From Verrucomicrobiota bacterium (GTDB lineage Bacteria > Verrucomicrobiota > Verrucomicrobiia > Chthoniobacterales > UBA10450), in the NCBI GenBank assembly GCA_003218815.1, contig QHON01000063.1, forward strand, positions 1 to 6,209: a stretch of 6,209 bases of DNA, in the 5' to 3' direction. Under the pieces are notes generated by a model that ran no database searches, was not told the DNA's origin, and saw only the letters and a list, made by a program, of their open reading frames with translations. The position numbers and the translations under genes were made by a program. This document shows, in pieces, positions 1 through 5,853 of this stretch; position 1 is the stretch's first letter; every line of letters begins with the position of its first letter.

Positions 1-983
1 TCCGGGATTTTGGCGGACTTCACAAATTCATGAATTGGAACGGACCGATTCTGACGGATAGCGGCGGTTACCAGATTTTTTCCCTCGCGAAGTTGCGCAA
101 GATCACCGAAGAGGGCGCCCAATTTCAAAATCACGTCGATGGACAGCCGGCATTCATTTCGCCCGAGATTGCGATGGAAACCCAAGCAACACTCGACGGC
201 GACATCGCGATGGTGCTCGACGAATGTGCTCCGTATCCGTGTGAATACGATTACGCGGCGCGCAGCGCGGAAATGACTGCGCGTTGGGCTGCACGTTGCA
301 AGCGCGCGGTAGAGGCAAATGCCAGTCTGGCTCGGACCGTGTTGCCTGCAAATCTAAACGCTGCGGCCGGCAGGGCGGCCACTACAGCCGACCAACTTCT
401 GTTCGGTATCGTTCAGGGCGCGACATTTGATGATCTGCGCAAATCAAGCGCACAGGCAATTGCCGATCTTGATTTCGACGGCTACGCGATTGGCGGAGTG
501 AGCGTGGGCGAGCCGGAAGAGGAAATGATGCGCGCGGTGGAATCGGCCGAGCCGTGTTTGCCTAAAGATAGGCCGCGTTACGCGATGGGCCTTGGTACGC
601 CGCCGCAGCTACTGGAAATGACCGCGCGCGGAATGGACATGTTCGACTGCGTTTTACCGACACGTCTGGCGCGCAACGGAACCGCGTTTACCGCAAGCGG
701 TACCATCAATTTAAAAAATGCCGAGTTTGCGTTGGATAAAAAACCAATCGAAGAAGACTGCTCCTGTCCCAGTTGCCGCGAATTCGCTCGCGGGTACATT
801 CGTCATCTCGTCAAGGCCGAAGAGATCCTCGGGCTGCGCTTGATCACGCTGCACAATTTGCATTTTTATCTGGCCCTGATGAATCGCGCCCGCACGGAAA
901 TAGAACGGGGAACGTTCGACCAGTTTCGGAGAGGATTCGTGATGGAATATAAGGTGCGCGATGTCGATCTTGCGAAATTGTAG
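1..983 (+). CDS. tgt: Queuine tRNA-ribosyltransferase (tRNA-guanine transglycosylase), 5' end missing
   Basis: Exchanges guanine-34 for preQ1 in the anticodon of GUN tRNAs (Asp, Asn, His, Tyr), a step of queuosine synthesis in the cytoplasm. The frame is open to the left edge: bases 3-29 encode RDFGGLHKF, matching the family segment before the ATG at 30, so that ATG is an internal Met and the true start lies outside. Counting from that Met, I see the LTDSGG substrate/general-base motif (8-13), DECAPYP (64-70), LFGIVQG (124-130), GGVSVGEP (155-162), the nucleophile Asp in MFDCVLPTR (near 206), and the zinc ligands CSCPSC (244-249) with His in TLHN (275). All catalytic and metal residues are present. 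Residues about 97-121 form an Ala-rich insertion of about 20 residues compared with E. coli Tgt as I remember it. The gene leads the tgt-yajC-secDF cluster. The identification is firm. Confidence 0.97.
   Translation, partial: RDFGGLHKFMNWNGPILTDSGGYQIFSLAKLRKITEEGAQFQNHVDGQPAFISPEIAMETQATLDGDIAMVLDECAPYPCEYDYAARSAEMTARWAARCKRAVEANASLARTVLPANLNAAAGRAATTADQLLFGIVQGATFDDLRKSSAQAIADLDFDGYAIGGVSVGEPEEEMMRAVESAEPCLPKDRPRYAMGLGTPPQLLEMTARGMDMFDCVLPTRLARNGTAFTASGTINLKNAEFALDKKPIEEDCSCPSCREFARGYIRHLVKAEEILGLRLITLHNLHFYLALMNRARTEIERGTFDQFRRGFVMEYKVRDVDLAKL
361..387. repeat. GC-rich imperfect palindromes inside tgt insertion
   Basis: This stretch lies inside the codons of the extra Tgt segment. It contains GGCCG (365-369) and CGGCC (376-380) around a 6-nt loop, and overlapping this CTGC (361-364) with GCAG (370-373). 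It is more GC-rich and more self-complementary than the surrounding tgt codons. It may be the core of a small palindromic element inserted in frame, but that is inference; only the DNA symmetry and the protein insertion are seen. Confidence 0.35.
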
Positions 984-1104
984 CGGCGTTTATATCGAGG
1001 CCATCATTTGGACCGTGTTTGGCACAAGCACCTACATCGAACTGTCAAAGAAGAATTGCAGCGGACGCTTTCGGGTTTAAGGTGCGCTCTCCAATCCCGG
1101 TAAT
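984..1104. other. tgt-yajC intergenic spacer, no clear signal
   Basis: The 121-nt gap holds no ORF, no strong hairpin with a T tract and no convincing promoter. A TTGGCA at 1019-1024 could be a -35 box but has no matching -10 at 16-18 nt. The yajC ATG has no Shine-Dalgarno at normal spacing: the nearest purine run, AAGG at 1079-1082, is 22 nt away. Read-through from tgt is plausible. Confidence 0.4.
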
Positions 1105-1419
1105 ATGCTCCCCGCGCTTCTAGCCCAGGCACAAAGCCCCGCTCCAACCGGTCCCGGCGGCGGCATCGGATTTTTTGTGCCGTTCATTTTTATTTTCATC
1201 ATCATGTACTTTGTGATGTTCCGGCCGCAGAAAAAGCGCCAGGAACAGCAGCAAAAGTTGATCGCGAGTCTAAAGACTGGCGATCGCGTGGTGACGAACG
1301 GAGGCATTCATGGGCTTATCTCCAACGTGAAAGACACAACCGTAATCGTAAAAGTGGCCGATAACGTGAAGATCGAGATGGAAAAATCGGCAGTCACCAC
1401 AGTTCTGAAAGAAGGTTGA
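1105..1419 (+). CDS. yajC: Sec translocon accessory subunit YajC
   Basis: Small inner-membrane protein that associates with SecDF and SecYEG. Its exact role is not settled in the literature. The product is 104 residues, close to the 110 of E. coli. A short N-terminal segment with a Gly/Pro stretch (about 11-20) precedes one membrane segment at about 21-39 (IGFFVPFIFIF onward). Then comes the family signature MFRPQKKRQEQQQKLIASL (38-56), which is cytoplasmic and basic, followed by TGDRVVTNGGIHG (58-70) and a small beta-rich domain. The ATG at 1105 is the start because it gives the usual length and N terminus, although no Shine-Dalgarno is visible. It lies between tgt and secDF as in many bacteria and ends 48 nt before secDF. 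The purine-rich end of the gene (GAAGG at 1411-1415, GAGAGAG at 1418-1424) could serve as a ribosome site for what follows. Confidence 0.95.
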   Translation: MLPALLAQAQSPAPTGPGGGIGFFVPFIFIFIIMYFVMFRPQKKRQEQQQKLIASLKTGDRVVTNGGIHGLISNVKDTTVIVKVADNVKIEMEKSAVTTVLKEG

Positions 1420-1426
1420 GAGAGAA

Positions 1427-1471
1427 ATGACTTTCCGGTTTCCGGTTTCCGCATTCCGCTTTCTCACATGA
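1427..1471 (+). CDS. Possible 14-codon leader ORF overlapping the secDF start
   Basis: ATG at 1427 opens a short frame encoding MTFRFPVSAFRFLT. Its TGA (1469-1471) overlaps the secDF ATG (1468-1470) as ATGA. Purine runs GAAGG (1411-1415) and GAGAGAG (1418-1424) lie upstream and could bind the ribosome, whereas secDF itself has only pyrimidine-rich DNA in front. It could carry ribosomes from yajC into secDF by termination-reinitiation. The peptide is Phe-rich (4 of 14), partly because the DNA is a TTCCG repeat. It is too short to judge from codon use and may be chance. Confidence 0.22.
   Translation: MTFRFPVSAFRFLT
1433..1460 (+). repeat. Heptanucleotide tandem repeat before secDF
   Basis: Four direct 7-nt units follow each other: TTCCGGT (1433-1439), TTCCGGT (1440-1446), TTCCGCA (1447-1453) and TTCCGCT (1454-1460), ending 7 nt before the secDF ATG. 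The first two are identical and the others share TTCCG. Because 7 is not a multiple of 3, a gain or loss of one unit would shift any frame crossing it and change the yajC-secDF spacing. It replaces the place where a Shine-Dalgarno would be expected. Confidence 0.75.
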
Positions 1472-3807
1472 CTCCCGCGCTGACATTTTTCATTGGACTG
1501 GTTATGCTTGTCCTCTTCGGTTGGTATTTCGCGACCGATCAGGGCCTGCGAAAGCGTCTGCTCGCCTTAACACTAACCGTCTTGCTCGTCGTCTTCAGCA
1601 TCGTGACGATCTGGCCGCCTGAGAAAAAGATTGCACTCGGCCTCGATATTCAAGGCGGCACCTCCTTTCTCATTCGGTTGAAGGGCGGCGACAAAGAAGT
1701 GAACAAGGGCATGCTCGACCAGGCCGTCGAAGTCATTCGCAAACGGGTCGATTACTTTGGCGCGAGCGAACCAATTATCAGTCCGGTTGGGAACGATCGA
1801 ATTCTCGTTCAAATTCCGGGGCTCGATACCGCAAAGATTCAGGAAGCGCGCGATCAACTCTCGCGTGTCGCGAAGCTCGAATTCCGTCTGGTTTACCCAG
1901 ATAGCGGCGAACGGTTGCGCGCGATCGATGCCAGCAAGGAAGTGATCCCGCCCGAGTACCGCATTGAGGTTTACAAACATCCCGCCGAAGGAAATGAAAA
2001 ACCGACGGAAGAACGCTTGCTGGTCAAAAAGAAAGCGGATTTGGGCGGCGATCGAGTTTCAGGATCGAACGCTTATTATGGCAACGAGGGTTGGACGGTG
2101 CAGTTGAAGTTCGACAGCGAGGGCGCCCAGAAGTTCGGGCAGATTACCGAGCAATACAAAGGGCACCGCTTCGCCATCGTTCTCGATGGCATCATTCAAT
2201 CTGCACCGGTGATTCGGGATGCGATCTACGGCGGCGACGCGGTCATCACAGGAAAGTTCGGTGAGCAGGAGGCGCGCGGCCTGGCGAGTGTACTCGAGAA
2301 TCCGTTGCAAACGCCGGTGAGTATTGAGGAGGAGCGCAGCGTGTCGCCCACGCTGGGGCTGGATTCGATCCGGGCGAGCATTCTCGCAGGCCTCGTTGGC
2401 CTGGCCATCACGCTCGTCTGCGTAGCAATTTACTACAAAATTCCCGGTCTCGTCGCCAATCTCGCGCTCATCATCAACCTCATCCTCTTGATCGGTGCGC
2501 TCACCATGTTCCGATTCGTCCTCACCTTACCGGGCATCGCGGGCATTATCTTAACCATTGGCCTTTCCGTGGACGCGAACGTCCTCATTTACGAGCGATT
2601 GCGCGAAGAAATGGCTCTCGGAAAATCGCTTAAGGTAGCGATGAAAACGGCCTACGAGAAAGCTTTTAGCTCCATCTTCGACGCCAACGTGACCACGCTG
2701 ATCACGGCTGCGATTCTGTTTTGGAAGGCGAGTGGCCCGGTGAAAGGCTTCGCTATCTCACTTACGCTCGGCATTCTGGCCTCATTGTTTACGGCCCTCA
2801 TCGTCGGCCGGAATTTTCTCGGTTGGTTTGTCGATACGGGGCGATTGAAGCGCATCTCGATGTTGCATTTGATTTCGTCGCAGCACATCAACTTTCTCGG
2901 TAAAGGTTTTCTCGCGTGCATGTGTTCGCTCGCACTGCTTCTGGCCGGGGCGATGGCATTTTACACGCGCGGCGACCGCAACTTCGGCGTCGATTTTCGT
3001 GGTGGCGATTTGGTGACGTTGAGTGCGCCGAACAAGATTGACGTCGGACAAGTTCGTGGCGCACTGAAGCCGATTGGCTTCGCCGACGCATCGATTCAGG
3101 AGTCGGCGCAAGGCGGCAAGAGTTACATCACGGTGCGAACGCCGCTAAATACGAGTGATAAAGTGGAAAAACAGATCATACAGGCAATGCCGAACGCGGC
3201 CTTTAAGGTGGAAGGCTCGGAGCGAGTCGGCGCACTCGTGGGTGGTGAACTGGCGAAAAACTCGCTTGTCGCGCTTGGCCTCGGGATTTTGGGAATTTTA
3301 ATCTTCGTAACCTTTCGCTTTGAGCTTTCCTTTGCAGTGGGCGCGATTGTCGCACTCTTGCACGATGTCCTCATCACGGTCGGCATGTTCTCTCTTCTTG
3401 GTCGCGAATTGACACTCACGATGGTCGGCGCTGTCCTAACGATCGCCGGCTACTCCATCAACGACACCATTGTCGTTTACGACCGAATCCGAGAAGGCCT
3501 GGCCAGTGGACGTCGGGGCACAATCGAGCAGATCATGAACGAAAGCATCAACCAGACACTTAGCCGCACAATTCTTACAAGCACGGTGACGCTCATCCCG
3601 ATTCTTTGCCTGTTTTTCTTCGGGGGCGCGGTGCTGCGTGACTTTTCCCTTGCCATTATTATCGGCGTGGCAGTCGGAACCTACTCCTCGATATTTATCG
3701 CCTCGCCCATCGTCCTTTGGTGGACTCGCGCCCGCGGCGGCGGCGCCACTGCGTTGCGGCGAGAAGTCACTCAAAAAGCGACCACGGCGAACCCGCTTGC
3801 CCATTGA
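1468..3807 (+). CDS. secDF: Protein translocase subunit SecDF (fused SecD-SecF)
   Basis: Inner-membrane RND-family protein that uses the proton gradient to help complete export through SecYEG. The product is 779 residues. SecD half: membrane segment at about 30-48, LGLDIQGG (57-64), a large periplasmic P1 region up to about 300 with VLDGIIQSAPVI (238-249) and GLASVLENPLQTPV (271-284), then a membrane bundle. That bundle carries the proton-relay Asp in SVDANVLIYER (367-377, Asp369). SecF half: membrane segment at about 480-498, NFGVDFRGG (505-513), then a bundle with YSINDTIVVYDRIRE (662-676, Asp666). Both key Asp/Arg motifs are intact. An extra hydrophobic N-terminal segment (about 4-21) precedes the usual first helix, suggesting 13 rather than 12 membrane helices. 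The start has no Shine-Dalgarno but overlaps a possible leader ORF as ATGA. Fused SecDF is known from several phyla, so the fusion is not an assembly error. Confidence 0.97.
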   Translation: MTPALTFFIGLVMLVLFGWYFATDQGLRKRLLALTLTVLLVVFSIVTIWPPEKKIALGLDIQGGTSFLIRLKGGDKEVNKGMLDQAVEVIRKRVDYFGASEPIISPVGNDRILVQIPGLDTAKIQEARDQLSRVAKLEFRLVYPDSGERLRAIDASKEVIPPEYRIEVYKHPAEGNEKPTEERLLVKKKADLGGDRVSGSNAYYGNEGWTVQLKFDSEGAQKFGQITEQYKGHRFAIVLDGIIQSAPVIRDAIYGGDAVITGKFGEQEARGLASVLENPLQTPVSIEEERSVSPTLGLDSIRASILAGLVGLAITLVCVAIYYKIPGLVANLALIINLILLIGALTMFRFVLTLPGIAGIILTIGLSVDANVLIYERLREEMALGKSLKVAMKTAYEKAFSSIFDANVTTLITAAILFWKASGPVKGFAISLTLGILASLFTALIVGRNFLGWFVDTGRLKRISMLHLISSQHINFLGKGFLACMCSLALLLAGAMAFYTRGDRNFGVDFRGGDLVTLSAPNKIDVGQVRGALKPIGFADASIQESAQGGKSYITVRTPLNTSDKVEKQIIQAMPNAAFKVEGSERVGALVGGELAKNSLVALGLGILGILIFVTFRFELSFAVGAIVALLHDVLITVGMFSLLGRELTLTMVGAVLTIAGYSINDTIVVYDRIREGLASGRRGTIEQIMNESINQTLSRTILTSTVTLIPILCLFFFGGAVLRDFSLAIIIGVAVGTYSSIFIASPIVLWWTRARGGGATALRREVTQKATTANPLAH

Positions 3808-3837
3808 GTGGGGTTCACACGGGAGTTATTCACAAAG

Positions 3838-3866
3838 TTGACGAAGCTGCTTCGCTCGGGTAGGCT
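3838..3866 (+). promoter_or_regulatory. Candidate sigma-70 promoter for rpsU
   Basis: TTGACG (3838-3843, 5 of 6 to the -35 consensus), a 17-nt spacer, and TAGGCT (3861-3866, 3 of 6 to TATAAT) stand 54 nt before the rpsU start. A perfect 6+1+6 palindrome, CGAAGC T GCTTCG (3842-3854), covers the -35 edge and spacer and could be an operator or chance. The -10 is weak, so confidence is limited. rpsU is set apart from secDF by 112 nt, so its own promoter is reasonable. Confidence 0.35.
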
Positions 3867-3905
3867 CCGCCCCGACAAACAAGCCCAATTTTCTAAACTG
3901 AGGAC

Positions 3906-3910
3906 AGGAG
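3906..3910 (+). promoter_or_regulatory. Strong Shine-Dalgarno of rpsU
   Basis: AGGAG lies 9 nt before the ATG at 3920 and is preceded by a second purine run, GAGGA (3900-3904). It fixes the rpsU start and is much stronger than anything in front of yajC or secDF. Confidence 0.75.
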
Positions 3911-3919
3911 TGATTATCG

Positions 3920-4117
3920 ATGCCAGAAGTGATCGTTCGTAAGGGTGAACCCGTCGATCGCGCGTTGAAGCGGCTCAAAAGCAAGCTGGATGCGGAGGGT
4001 ATTCTCGAGGAAGTCCGGCGTTTGCGCGCGTTTGAAACGCCGAACCAAAAGAGCCGCCGCAAAGCCAAAGCCAACGCCAAGCGTGGTCGAACGAGGTTCC
4101 GCTTTAATCCATCCTAA
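3920..4117 (+). CDS. rpsU: 30S ribosomal protein bS21
   Basis: Small basic protein of the 30S platform, next to the anti-Shine-Dalgarno end of 16S rRNA, involved in initiation. The product is 65 residues (E. coli has 71). It opens with MPEVIVRKGEPVDRALKRL, matching the family's PVIKVREnEPFDxALRRF pattern, continues with LDAEGILEEVRRLRAFETP (23-41), and then the Lys/Arg-rich RNA-binding tail (44-61). The tail end is shorter and different from the proteobacterial form, ending TRFRFNPS. The ATG is chosen for the family-typical MP start and the AGGAG at good spacing. It seems to be a single-gene unit: a candidate promoter lies upstream, a hairpin begins directly at the stop, and the next gene is convergent. 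Confidence 0.95.
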   Translation: MPEVIVRKGEPVDRALKRLKSKLDAEGILEEVRRLRAFETPNQKSRRKAKANAKRGRTRFRFNPS

Positions 4118-4160
4118 CGACTTCGGATTTGTGGATAGCGGATTCCAGAATTCGAAGACG
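4118..4160. terminator. Hairpin between convergent rpsU and cobA-hemD
   Basis: It begins at the base after the rpsU TAA. CTTCGGATTT then TGG (4121-4130, 4132-4134) pairs with CCAGAATTCGAAG (4145-4157), with one bulged G at 4131 and two G-T wobbles around a 10-nt loop. Two further pairs (4118-4119 with 4159-4160) close the stem beyond an A-A mismatch. No long T tract follows; only CTCTTT appears at 4171-4176. The place between two convergent genes fits a bidirectional terminator or an mRNA 3'-end stabiliser. Confidence 0.45.
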
Positions 4161-4225
4161 CCGAATGTTGCTCTTTGACGCAGGTAGAGACGATTGATTC
4201 CATCGCCCGGCCGATAGAACAGCCC
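4161..4225. other. Remainder of the convergent spacer with weak inverted repeats
   Basis: AGGTAG (4182-4187) is repeated inverted as CTACCT (4226-4231), the latter covering the cobA-hemD stop. Between them ATCG (4202-4205) and CGAT (4212-4215) enclose a 6-nt loop. These could form a weak termination structure for the minus-strand transcript, but the stems are short and there is no T tract. Confidence 0.2.
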
Positions 4226-5746
4226 CTACCTTTCGAAAAAGTCGCGGATTGCCTGCACCAACCCGTCGATATCGTGGCTGCGGGCCTCGATGTCGATCTT
4301 CAAACCGTGATCGCGCGCGGTTTTTGACGTGATTGGGCCGATGCTGGCGACTTGCATTCCTTTCGGCCAAGGGAGGCCAAGCGCCAGAAAATTTTCTACG
4401 GTGGAGGAGCTGGTAAACGTGATGAGGTCAGCCCGTTCCTCCAACAGGTGCCGGCGTGCACCGGTGATGTCGCGCGTCTCCGGAGCCGTGCGATAAGCGA
4501 AAGCCTCGTCCACAATTGCCCCCAAGGCCGAGAGTTGTTTAGGGAGCACATCGCGTGCCTTTTCCGCGCGGACCAGGAGAACCCGCAAGTTCTCCACGCC
4601 GCCTTGTTTCTGAAACTCCCGCACTACCGCTTCGGCGATGAATTCATCCGGCTGAAGATCAACATGTAAATGAAAATCCTTTACTCTTTGCGCTGTGGCC
4701 GGGCCGATGGCGGCAATCCTCGGCCCACCAATCTCCCGGGCATCGTCATAGAGCTTGAAAAAAATCTCGAAAAACGCTTCGACGCCGTTTGCACTTGTAA
4801 AAACGATCCAGTCGTAAGTATGCGCGTCCTGGACTAATTCTGCGAACTCGCGCAAATCGGTGGGCGGCTCGATCCGAATCGTTGGTAATTCAAACACATG
4901 CGCGCCGAGCGCGCGCAACTTGCCGCTCAGCGCGCTCGCCTGTTTCCGACTTCGTGTAACCACGATCCGCTTTCCAGAAAGCGGCCGTTTCTCGTACCAA
5001 TTCAGACTTTCCCGTAAGGCAACAACTTTGCCAAACACCGCGACCGCCGGTGCTTCAAAACCACGATCGACGGCGCGCCCCGCGATATCTCGAAGTGTTC
5101 CTGTGAGCGTCTCCTGTCGTCCAGTGGTTGCCCAACGAACGAGCGCCACTGGCAAATCCTCCCGTACGCCTTGCTTAAGCATCTCCTTTGTAATCGGTTC
5201 AAGCCGTTCCACGCCCATGAGCATCACTTGCGTGCCGCCAAGCTTAGCCAGCGCGGCGTAGTCAATCGCGCTTTCGGTTTTCGCTGGATCTTCGTGGCCG
5301 GTAAAAAATGTAACGTGCGAATTCTCCGCGCGATGCGTCACTGGAATTCCCGCATAGGCTGGCCCGGCGATGGCCGAGGTGATTCCCGGCACAATTTCAA
5401 ACTCAATTCCCGCATCAACGGCTGCCTTTGCCTCTTCCGCGCCACGCCCAAAAACAAACGGATCGCCGCCCTTCAATCGGACGATCTGTTTCCCTTCGCG
5501 TGCTTTCTCGACCAGGAGCGCGTTGATTTCCTGCTGGCTCAGCGAGTGTTCGCCCGCTCTTTTTCCAGCGTGAATCATCTCCGCGTCGTCTCGCGCCCAC
5601 CCGAGAATCTCCGGACTTGCCAGATGATCGTAAACGATCACGTCTGCCTGCTCGATGCATTCCTTCGCCCGCAACGTGACGAGACCGAGATCGCCCGGCC
5701 CCGCGCCAACAAGAAAAACTTTGCCAGTCTTCGTTTTAGTTGCCAT
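4226..5746 (-). CDS. cobA-hemD: Fused uroporphyrinogen-III C-methyltransferase / uroporphyrinogen-III synthase
   Basis: Two-domain cytoplasmic enzyme. The HemD half cyclises hydroxymethylbilane to uroporphyrinogen III; the CobA (SUMT) half uses S-adenosylmethionine to methylate C2 and C7, giving precorrin-2 for siroheme or cobalamin. Counting from the Met encoded at 5746 (506 residues): GAGPGD (14-19), VVYDHLAS-type motif IVYDHLAS (37-44), LKGGDPFVFGRG (91-102), VPGITSAIAGPAYAGIPVTHR (starting near 119), LMGVERL (176-182) and the RWATTGRQETLTGTL segment (205-219). HemD runs from about 259 (KRIVVTRSRKQASAL) through VFTSANGVEAFF (315-326), IAAIGPATAQ (344-353), VLLVRAEKARDVLP (389-402), TFTSSSTVENF (443-453) and VASIGPITS (466-474). 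Both domains look complete. The first family-like Met is at 5746 but has no Shine-Dalgarno; the ATG at 5800 adds 18 residues read from a palindromic element. It follows hemC in one operon. Confidence 0.93.
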   Translation of the reverse strand: MATKTKTGKVFLVGAGPGDLGLVTLRAKECIEQADVIVYDHLASPEILGWARDDAEMIHAGKRAGEHSLSQQEINALLVEKAREGKQIVRLKGGDPFVFGRGAEEAKAAVDAGIEFEIVPGITSAIAGPAYAGIPVTHRAENSHVTFFTGHEDPAKTESAIDYAALAKLGGTQVMLMGVERLEPITKEMLKQGVREDLPVALVRWATTGRQETLTGTLRDIAGRAVDRGFEAPAVAVFGKVVALRESLNWYEKRPLSGKRIVVTRSRKQASALSGKLRALGAHVFELPTIRIEPPTDLREFAELVQDAHTYDWIVFTSANGVEAFFEIFFKLYDDAREIGGPRIAAIGPATAQRVKDFHLHVDLQPDEFIAEAVVREFQKQGGVENLRVLLVRAEKARDVLPKQLSALGAIVDEAFAYRTAPETRDITGARRHLLEERADLITFTSSSTVENFLALGLPWPKGMQVASIGPITSKTARDHGLKIDIEARSHDIDGLVQAIRDFFER

Positions 5747-5762
5747 CGCTTTGTTCGCGCTG

Positions 5763-5850
5763 GGTGGATCGCGCGCTCCGTCGCGCGATGTTAAGCGCAT
5801 GTGGCTTCGCCATCATTTTTAACATCGAGCAAGGGACTGCTCGATTCACC
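5763..5850. repeat. REPIN-like composite palindrome: two inverted 32-nt hairpin units
   Basis: Unit 1 (5763-5794) and unit 2 (reverse complement of 5819-5850) agree at 25 of 32 positions and flank a 24-nt centre. Each unit reads GGTGR, a hairpin, then GTTAA. Unit 1 hairpin: ATCGCGCG (5768-5775), loop CTCCGT, CGCGCGAT (5782-5789). Unit 2 hairpin on the plus strand: ATCGAGCA (5824-5831), loop AGGGAC, TGCTCGAT (5838-5845). In the 27-nt core the six differences form three compensating pairs (C-G/A-T, G-C/A-T, and C-G/G-C within the loop). The arms CGATGTTAA (5786-5794) and TTAACATCG (5819-5827) can pair with each other as an alternative fold. The centre has its own hairpin, TGGC TTC GCCA (5802-5812). 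The tetranucleotide 5' of a hairpin and the inverted doublet recall REP/REPIN elements mobilised by RAYT (TnpA-REP) transposases. That family assignment is inference. Confidence 0.7.
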
Positions 5851-5853
5851 TCC

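Noticed and set aside
30..32. ATG at 30 as the start of tgt
   Set aside because: The upstream in-frame codons encode RDFGGLHKF, which fits the conserved family sequence before this Met, so the gene runs off the window.
1018..1035. Sigma-54 or sigma-70 promoter upstream of yajC
   Set aside because: TTGGCAC resembles a -24 box, but no TTGC-type -12 follows at the right distance, and there is no -10 for a sigma-70 reading.
2652..3111. Minus-strand ORFs within secDF
   Set aside because: They are antisense to conserved SecD/SecF motifs and have no family-like features.
3789..3816. Terminator overlapping the secDF stop (GAACCC / GGGTTC)
   Set aside because: A 6-bp stem with a 16-nt loop and no T tract is too weak to call; the left arm is in secDF codons.
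5171..5794. 207-residue plus-strand ORF opposite cobA-hemD
   Set aside because: It lies wholly antisense to the well-supported CobA domain and resembles no protein family; it is a shadow of GC-rich coding DNA.
5747..5800. ATG at 5800 as the cobA-hemD start
   Set aside because: The added 18 residues are read from the palindromic element, do not resemble the family N terminus, and no SD precedes this ATG. It cannot be fully excluded.
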